Program-made: the position numbers and the translations under genes
Shown here: in pieces, positions 56,243 to 64,000 of the stretch
Numbering within the stretch: position 1 is the stretch's first letter
How the letters are laid out: the number at the start of each line of letters is the position of its first letter
The notes under the pieces: generated by a model
Told to the model about the DNA's origin: nothing
The model's database searches: none
The model's input: only the letters and a program-made list of their open reading frames with translations
From: Asterochloris sp. CNOR1
Lineage: Eukaryota; Chlorophyta; Trebouxiophyceae; Trebouxiales; Trebouxiaceae
Assembly: GCA_963969365.1 (NCBI GenBank)
Contig: OZ017753.1
Coordinates: 434,001 to 498,000 of the forward strand
Length of the DNA: 64,000 bases
Direction of reading: 5' to 3'

Positions 56243-57871
56243 TCACCGGCTGGACATGAAGGAGCATGCTGTCAAGTGCATCTCATCGTCGCTACTGCTG
56301 TCCCCAAGAGGCTCTTGCTCCTGCTGCAGAGGCTGCTTCCTGCTAACCTGACCACATGCACGCCGTGTTGGACCTGTGGCCTTGACAGCAGCTGCGCCTG
56401 GCTGCATTCCTGCATCAGGCACCACATTTGAAGATGGTCATTGGGACCAGCTGGGCAGGCGTGCACCCTCAACATCAGGCAATGCAGCCATGATGACGAC
56501 ACAGCACACCTGTGAAGGGCCTGGCAGCTGTTGTACGCAGCTTCTTGTGACGTGGGTCAGGCGCCACAGTGCGCATGAACTCAGCTGCAGCTTCCTCCAA
56601 GTCCACCCTGCCAATGTGAGTGGTCTGCGGTGGCAGTCAAGTCCTGCAGACTGCACATCAGAGAGGGCCATGTACTAGGCGCTTGCCCACAACTATGGAG
56701 CTGACCGCAAAATTTAAATCAGCAGACCAGGCCGCCCCAGCAGCCACTGATGTTGGCTCGGCAGCTGCGACACAGCTGGACCTGTTTGAATCCTACAGAC
56801 AGATATGCTCCTTGCATGCACTCCAACATGTGCCGGCAATGACGCATTTCAAATTTCAAACATGTAAGCACAAGGGTTCGTGCACTGAACAGCTCACCAG
56901 CTGCTTGAGCAGCTTAGCCCGCTCCCCATGGACAAAGCGCTGACTGTGAAGCAGGCTTGCCTGCACAACAGGAGCATGTGATGCCAGCTGCCTTGCGTGC
57001 AAATGACCTGGGGCACAATCACTTCTGCTTGCCTGGTTGAAAACACAGCTCAGGATGGGCAGTATAGAGGTGGTGATTCAGCTGAGTACGCCGAAGTGCT
57101 TGAGTGGCAACCAAGCAGTTTCCAACATCACAGTGGTAACGGTTGCTCTCCTAATTAGTGTAGAGGTCCAACACGCCCCCTGGCCGTGGCGTATGCCTAC
57201 GGCCCCTACCCATTCTGCATCTGCGCGTAGTCACCCTGTAATTGAAGTGCCCCACTTGAAATTCAACAATAGAACCTTGAACTGCATGTTTCATGTCAGG
57301 TTGCTGGCCAGGTGGGCAGTGTTGTAAGCAATGTACTCAAACAGTTCATGACAAACATCTTCAGCAAGCTGCAGCAATCGGCCTTTGAGCGACTGAGCCA
57401 CCTTGGCCAGCGAGCCATGCAACAAGGAAAAGAGGGTCTCTGGTTTGGCATCACAGCTGAGAGCTGCAGGGCCAGCACAGCCTGCACAGGGTCGAAGTTT
57501 TCTCAAATCATTTCAGCTGGCATATGTCTTGGGTTGGTAGTACTTCAGCTGCAGCACTGGCAGGGCTGGCCAGAGCTCGCAGCATGCTCTTCAAGCCGCT
57601 GGTTACTGCATTGTCCTGCTCTTCATAACACCACCTCCAACCTAGGCAAGAATCTGAGCGACGCCAGCTGATGGGATCACTTGAGCTGAGCAGCCTGTTT
57701 AATTCAGCTCTGGGTATCGCGCCAGAGCTTGCAGACATGAGAGCAGTCATCACGCATGAATCCTTGTGCACTGCCATACGCACCATCTCTGGACCAGCTG
57801 GGCCTGAGCATCCCTTTGCAGCAGGGCAGATGAGATGAAGAACTGACCATCAGCGCTTTTAGAATGTCCAT
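56243..57871 (-). CDS. unassigned minus-strand gene, at least five exons
   Basis: I do not recognise it. Phase-consistent exons are 57709-57642 (ELNRLLSSSDPISWRRSDSC), 57463-57337 (DAKPETLFSLLHGSLAKVAQ and LLQLAEDVCHELF), 56943-56898 (QRFVHGERAKLLKQL), 56607-56510 (VDLEEAAAEFMRTVAPDPRH) and 56409-56243, ending in an acidic DSSSDDE segment and a stop. The step from 56898 (phase 0) to 56607 (phase 2) needs a further small exon; an 11-nt one near 56805 (DSN) would fit but is speculative. The likely start is ATG 57871 (MDILKALM), whose donor is undecided. The protein would be about 160-180 residues, helical in the middle and disordered at the end, resembling a small scaffold or complex subunit. 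It is divergent from the cryptochrome gene. Confidence 0.5.
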
Positions 57872-58103
57872 GCGGTGCACCTCCTGGCCGTGCGCCTGCT
57901 GGCATCGGTATGTCAGACACCCTACCTGACGTCAATGTGACGTGTCGACATCAGGCGTGAACAGTACGAGCCAAAGCTCAGTGCTGGCTCTGCTTTGTGG
58001 TCCAAAGTGTCAAAGGCCCAGGACCTTGACCAAGCTGCCATGGAACCAAAGATGTTGTAGAAGAACAGCCACTGTCATACATGCTACCCGTAACACCAGC
58101 AGC
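57872..58103. promoter_or_regulatory. short divergent promoter region upstream of cryptochrome
   Basis: 232 bp between the probable minus-strand ATG at 57871 and the cryptochrome ATG at 58104. A palindromic-looking TGACGTCA-type core is present near 57930 (CTGACGTCAATGTGACGTGTCG), a possible bZIP-type site; this is a motif guess only. Confidence 0.35.
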
Positions 58104-61100
58104 ATGGGCATTAACAGTGTGCTGTGGTTCAGAAAGGGCTTGAGGTTTGCTTCCTGCTGACCCTTCACCAGTCCGATGATTCTTCTGTCACCAACCACAA
58201 CCACAGAAACTGACAGCCTTGTGCTGCCTACCTGCAGGCTACATGACAATCCAGCCCTGCACGCAGCACTAAAAGATTGTGATCATCTGTACCCAGTCTT
58301 TTGCCTAGATCCATGGTGAGTTGCAGGGCCCACTGTCTCCTGCATTGCAACAGGACTGTGCAGCTCGCCTATCAAGCAGCAAGCTTGCCCGCTTCACCAT
58401 CGTCATTGGCCCTGCAGGTTCCTCAAGCCAGAGAAGTAAGCAGCAGGCCGTGTCTGGTTCAACCTCCATCAGGCTGCATGTGGGCCAGGGTCAGGCTTTG
58501 CACCCTTCCCACCCCCACCCCCACCCCTGGGACACTGCTTCTGAACACCTCCTTCTAGCACCTGAGCGTAGCCCTAATGGAGGCAGGCAGGTTGCTGCAG
58601 AAATGAACATGCTGAGTCTGGCACTTTGCTGCTGCAGAGTGGGTGTCAACAGAATATCCTTCCTGCTGGAGTCTCTGGCAGATTTGGACAACAGCTTCAA
58701 GGCTCGGGGGACACGCCTGCTTGTGCTCAAGGGCAACCCACTGGAGCTCATGCCCAAGCTGTTCAAAGTCAGCCTTCCCACCTGGCAGTATCTTGCCGTT
58801 CTGCAGCGCGCACAAGTAGTCGCACAGACAGCTGCCTGTTGCGTCAGCTGTGCCTCACGCAGGCTGTCTGTCAAGCCTGCCAGTGTCCTTTGAGCCTGAA
58901 AGGCACTTTCATGTTGCTGCTTCTGGGCTGCTCAGGATGCGGCCCAACTGCTTGGCAAGTGCAGGCACTTGCAGCAAGCAGCACAGCAGAGGCAGCAAGC
59001 ACTGCTGCAGATGCAGGGCACCTGCTGCCTGAACGGCCGTCCATGGTAAATGCTCCATGCCCAGTGCAGCCTGACCTCGGTGCAGGAGTGGGACGTGAAG
59101 CGGCTGTGCTTTGAGGCTGACACGGAGCCATACGCAAAGGAGCGGGATGCCAAGATCCTGCAGCTGGCTGAGGCAGCGGGAGTCGAGGTCCACACGCCCA
59201 TCAGCCACACCCTGTTTGTGAGTCTTGACTTGCTTGTGTGTTGCCATCCCTGGCGCTGGCGCAGCTCGTGTGTAGCGCATGTCAGGCTGGAGTGGGGGCT
59301 CTTGTGACCCACTTGACCTCACTACAATGGTCAAGCTTATAAGCACAATCTGTACCCTTGTGACCTGTGTGCCTGTACCTCAGTGCAGAGCAAAGTCGTA
59401 GAGCAGCATAGTCCTCATGGTTCTCTTGACTGCATTAGGGCTCAAGCGGCTCAAGCTCAATACTTCGTTGGTTGTAGCCCTGATGCAAGCCTGCAGCTTT
59501 GAATCAATGCCCACTGAAGCATGAGGCAGGAAGGCAATGCCTATGTCAAGGCAGTATGGGCGAGGGCTCCTGAGCTGCCTCCTCATGTCACAGGATGGCG
59601 ATGCCATTGTGAAGGCCAACAAGGGCAAGCCGCCCACGGCCTACGGCGCCTTCCTGAAGCTGGCAGACAGGGTGGGGCCCCCACCTGAGCCGGCTCCTGA
59701 TGCTCCACAGCAGCTGCCTGCCTTTAAGGCAGGCGCCCCTCGCACCAGTGGCAGCGAGATGGAGGTCCCCCCTCTCCAGGACATAGGCTACCATCAAGCG
59801 CCCACCACTTCTTTCACGGTGGGCATCCCAGCTCTGGCCCCATTCAGAACCAACTGGGCAGCTGTGGCGGAGGGCCTTGTGCCGCGAGCTCAGTTGTGTG
59901 CTGGGTCACTGGAGAGCGGCGGCGCAGCATAAGGCCCAGCACTGCTCTTCTACTGGATGGTGGTTTAACAGATGCCCCATAGACATGGGCGACCCCTGGG
60001 GCTAGAGTCCTTCACAGGCTGTCTGCTGACTAGACGCTGTTAGAAGCAGTCTGCAGCTCCTCCGTGAAACAGCTCGCTGCCGCCGTGGTCACAAGTGAGA
60101 CCTTGACAGCACACAGTCACTCTGCAGGGCGGGGAGACATTGGCTTTGGCACGTCTTGCAGACCAGCTGGCGGATGAGGACTGGGTGGTGCAGTTCGAGA
60201 AGCCCAAGGGAGACCCATCAGCATGGCCCAAACCAGCCACCACCGTACTCTCACCCTACCTCAAGTTCGGATGCCTGTCTGCTCGGCTCTTCTGGGCCAA
60301 GCTGCATCAGGTGAGGCCGTGCGCCACTTGTGAGGGCTTGCCCCTGCCTCACGCGCCAGCTGTGCATATTTCAATTGCATGCTGCAGCCTGCCAGGGGCA
60401 GCCGCAGAGTTGGGCAGCCCGCAGCCGTTGTGTTTTGCCAAGGGCTCAATCCCGAGTCAGCAGGTAGCCTGGAGGAGCATACTCTTCAGGCCTCAGCAAA
60501 TGCCTGACAAACACTTTCGTAGACCAAACTCTTCTGAATCGGAAAGCGATTGCCCTTACATGTTAAGACCAGCCAGGCTGTGCCAAAGGGAGGCTGCCTG
60601 GCCATTGTCTTCACATATATTGCAACTGCTTTAAGAGTGAGTGACTTCCCAGGCAGGCTAGTTCAGTACTGCATCTTGTGCTCCTGCCGTGCCTGTACTT
60701 GTCAGAGGTCCTTCTCCACACGCATGCTGGAAGCGTTGCTGCCCCTGCTGGACGCCAGTCAAGCAGCCAGCCTGCTGCCTTCAGCCCTGATCTGATGGCT
60801 ACAGATCGAGCAGGGGAGGGATAAGGTGACCAAGCCCCCAACCAGCCTCAAGGGACAGCTGCTGTGGCGGGAGTTCTTCTACTGCGTAGGGTCTCACACA
60901 AACCACTTTGACAGAATGGTGAGCTGTTCTTGTCTTGGTGCACAGCCCTTCAGAGGGTGTTGCAGGTCCATTGGCAGGGGCACCTCGTGGCTTCTGCAGT
61001 GCAGACAATGATTGGGAAGCTTGGCTGCTTCTCCAGTCACAGCATTGGTGTTCGATGCAGATCTTGCCCACTGCCAAGCGTCTGCTTTTGGGTGCAGTGT

Positions 61101-64000
61101 ATTCCCTGCCGGGCTCCTGCTGGTGGCCTGCCTATGTAATGTCGCCAGAGCTTTACAGTGCACACCAGCACCTGCAAACACAGGACAAGCAGTTGAGATG
61201 TGGGTCAGGGCATCAGATGGGAGTATGCATGAAAACCTATGCGGCCTTGATGAGCCTAAGCCAAAAGCCCTACTGCCTGAAATTGCACTGCTGCTGTAGG
61301 TGGGCAACCCCATCTGCAAGCAGATAGGATGGGACAACAACGAGGAGTTTTATCAAGCCTGGGACCAGGCCAGAACAGGGTACCCTTGGATCGACGCCTG
61401 CATGATGCAGCTGCAAAAAGAGGTGTGCTCTGGCTGGGTGTCACACAGGAAATGACATCGATGCTGAGATCACCCACACCAGCAATGTCTGGCGGTTGGT
61501 TGATCTTGCAAGGGTGGCTGCAACCACACTGTTGCCTGACTCTCCAGCTCACTCTTGTAACACTGCAGCCATCATGCTGGCAACAGCACTGCATACTGCT
61601 GCTGATGCACGCCCCATGCTGCAGGCAAATGCCTGCAGGGACAGCCGCACCACATGGCTCATAGTCAGGGGCACCGGTCGAGCCGTCAAGCAGTACCATA
61701 TCAACGGACTGGCATCTCGCAGCAGGCACATGATGGTTGTGACGGATGTCTGCAGGGGTGGCTACACCATCTGGCCCGCCACGCTGTTGCCTGCTTCCTA
61801 ACCCGCGGGGACCTGTATGTGTCCTGGGAGCGCGGGCGTGACACCTTTGACCGCCTTCTCATTGACGATGACTATTTCATCAACAATGGTAAGACGGGAA
61901 TAGGTTGCCTTCTTTTCTGCAACGCTGTTGGTAGTGCTGTCACCATGAATGTGACTGAGACGTCCGTGTCAATAGTGGGCTGAGGCCACAAACACATGTA
62001 GTCAAAGAAGGAGTCAGGATGACGTGCAGCTATACATGGGGGAATCAGCATCAAAGCATCAAAGATATCCCATCAACCACCTGCATTAGTCGGGGGGCTG
62101 TCTTGGTGCTCTGCTGGCAGGCCCTCCAAAGCTTCCTGTGCCTCCTGGGTGCAGGCAACTGGATGTGGCTGTCGGCTTCTGCCTTCTTCTTCCAGTACTA
62201 CAGGTGTGGGAGGCTTGCGCCTCCATGCAAGCAGGGCACTGATAATTGTTGTTGAGGCTGCATTTCTGATACCAGCTGCATGCAGGGACCACTTGATTGT
62301 TGTCCTGTGCCTCTTTTGGTTGTGAGCATCAGGCTCCACCATGCATGCACGACTCCCAGCAGGGGTTTACATGGGCCTGCAGCGTGTGTCACTGCATGCT
62401 GCCATCCTTGCCGGCAGCCTTCAGGGTCAAGATTGTCAACATGACGCTGTTGCTTGTGCTGCTGCAGAGTGTACTCCCCCGTCACGTTTGGCAAGAAATA
62501 TGACAAGGAAGGGAATTTCATCAGGTGCGCAGCGGCACCTGGCAGTACAGCTGCTGTCTGCTATCTTCCTGCACAAGCCACTGGTGGCCATGCAATTCAG
62601 AGCTGTTCTGCGTGGTCCACCCCTGCCCTTGCATCCCCCACCCCCGCACCCTCTCTTTGCTCCTGCTGCTTCAGAAAGCCATGTAGCTTTTGCTTGAGCG
62701 CATTACGCCCGCACTGCACTGCTGGCTGAGATGCGCATCTTATGTCCGCCAGGCACTTCCTCCCTGCGCTCAAGACCTTTCCAGCCAAGTATATCTATGA
62801 GCCATGGAAGGCGCCCAAGGCAGATCAGAAGAAGGCCAACTGCATCATTGGAAAGGTGGGCCCTTCTCACTTTCGCTGACATGCTCCACAAACAGGGCAG
62901 CCAGCAGGAGTTCTCCTTCACTGCTGACAGGCACTGCTGATGCTTCACCTGCGCACATCCTCTGCATCAGATCCCCTTGCTGGGAACCTCTCGCGATTCA
63001 TCCTGAGCTTGTCCAGCACACCAACGTCATTCCGCTTCTCACTCGTTGCATCCAGTAGGCCTGGAAGGGGGGCGCAGCCTCTTTCTTACCTGCACTTCAA
63101 TGCCAAGCGCGTGGCCGTGGACAGCCATGAGCAGCATGCACGTCATGGCCTGTCCCCCTGCAGGACTACCCAAAGCCCCTGGTGGACCATCAGGAGGTGC
63201 ACAAGGCCAACATCCAGCGGCACAAGGATGCTTATGCACATCAGGAGGAGGTGGGAGAGCATGCTGAGCAGGTGAAGACTGGGGAGCAAATGTGGTGCTT
63301 TTCTGCCAAGTCCTGAGTAACACCCCAAAGCTGCTTATGGGACGGCTGCGGTGCGGTGCAATGGTCAGCCACCACACACTGCCATGGGCCTGCCGCAAGG
63401 TAGCGATGTCTGGCTTCAGCCAGAGTCAGAGTGGGCGCTGGAAGGGTGGGCCCTGCTTTACATCGAGGGGGCTGCATAAGAGGCGAAAGGACTGCAGGGT
63501 GAGGCTGTTGAAGTGCAGTGGCCCTGCACTGCAGCACCCTGCAGAACCCGCTGTGTGCTTCTGGGTCAGCACCAGTCAACTGGTGGGACACATTGAGTCC
63601 CAGTGCTGCCACCCGTCCTTCACGTGTTGCATTCAAGCGCGGCCCTCTGTTGCACAGGAGCTGATGGCCGAGCTGGAGCAGCACCAGCACACTGCTGAGC
63701 ATGAGGAGAAGCCGCATGCTGATGGACAAGACAAGGGGCCCGCCACCTCGCCGCCATCCACCTCGCCGATGAAGCGCAGCCGGGCTGCTGTGCAGCAGGA
63801 GGAGGCAGCGGGGCCAGGAGAGGAGGACACCGAGCAGGAAAGCACTCCAGTGGGGATCTTAGCCAGAGCCAAGGCGGGAGGCAAGAGCAAGGGTCAAACG
63901 CCCGCCAAGGGTGCCAGCCCTCAATCCAAGGGCAAGGGTGAGCAGCCAGAGCTGCAGGCTGCAGATGCCTCCAAAGATGCGGCAGAGGATGACGGCGAGG
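58104..64000 (+). CDS. aCRY: animal-like cryptochrome / (6-4) photolyase (3' end cut)
   Basis: FAD-binding blue/red-light receptor or (6-4) photoproduct repair enzyme; Chlamydomonas aCRY does both. Fifteen exons: 58104-58144, 58238-58315, 58418-58435, 58638-58767, 59086-59217, 59594-59818, 60128-60310, 60805-60918, 61300-61422, 61756-61888, 62155-62203, 62468-62524, 62753-62855, 63164-63271 (or to 63250), 63658->64000. All are in phase; about 612 residues are visible. The N-terminus reads [19 protein letters not shown]-domain marks are [33 protein letters not shown], the two repair histidines of HHLARH near 353 and 357, [13 protein letters not shown], and [15 protein letters not shown], all as in (6-4)/aCRY and unlike CPD photolyase or plant CRY. 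After the photolyase core ([14 protein letters not shown]) comes a Lys/Glu/Ala-rich extension of over 115 residues that continues past the window. Confidence 0.93.
58418..58435 (+). other. 18-nt microexon of the cryptochrome gene
   Basis: Codes for FLKPE with partial codons on both sides (phase 2 in, phase 2 out). It links DPW of exon 2 to [13 protein letters not shown] of exon 4, which are about six residues apart in homologues. It is flanked by TGCAG and GTAAGC. Confidence 0.85.

Noticed and set aside
58500-58530. CCCACC-rich run as a telomere-type or regulatory repeat
   Set aside because: Only about 25 bp of simple sequence in a cryptochrome intron; no wider array.
1-64000. Transposons, retroelements or viral fossils
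   Set aside because: No reverse transcriptase, integrase, transposase or capsid-like text and no paired terminal repeats were seen on either strand.

Overview
The window is nuclear DNA of a green alga. The genes are split by many short introns with GT(GC)...TGCAG borders, and coding sequence is GC-rich. The products are those of a flagellated chlorophyte: a plastid-type rRNA dimethylase (PFC1-like), the plant-type hydroxylase JMJ31, an animal-like cryptochrome and a full-length IFT172. TGTAA, the green-algal polyadenylation signal, lies behind several stops. A trebouxiophyte or another core chlorophyte fits; I cannot name the species. I saw no bacterial-style operons, tRNA or rRNA genes, CRISPR arrays, transposons or viral fossils.

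Layout: rRNA adenine dimethylase 3' part (1-736,+); JMJD7 hydroxylase (836-2124,+); SETD4-type SET methyltransferase (4972-2147,-); class I SAM methyltransferase (5157-7973,+); a small unassigned minus-strand gene start (9186-8941); a two-TM coiled-coil protein (9695-14310,+); JMJ31-type JmjC hydroxylase (17854-14476,-); a large ARM plus double-BTB protein (about 23570-18085,-); an unassigned low-complexity protein (24073-about 26623,+); an ankyrin plus two CCCH-finger protein (27530-31471,+); IFT172 with 33 exons (51156-32302,-); mitochondrial succinyl-CoA ligase beta (51319-55589,+); an unassigned minus-strand gene (about 57871-56243); and an animal-like cryptochrome/(6-4) photolyase that runs off the right edge (58104->64000,+).

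Most gene models were built exon by exon by requiring splice consensus and matching codon phase across every junction; the well-conserved ones close exactly (IFT172 5193 nt = 1731 codons; succinyl-CoA ligase 1248 nt; SETD4 1647 nt; JMJ31 2253 nt). The genes are packed head-to-head with 160-230 bp between start codons, or tail-to-tail with overlapping 3' ends.

The most unusual feature is in the introns. Many, above all in IFT172, contain decayed tandem copies of the edge of the neighbouring exon, often with a crippled splice site. This suggests that introns in this genome grow by repeated local duplication of exon-intron borders. The same pattern is seen in at least four other genes of the window. 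Four GC-AG introns, an 18-nt microexon and an intronic 29-bp minisatellite next to a splice acceptor are further points of interest.
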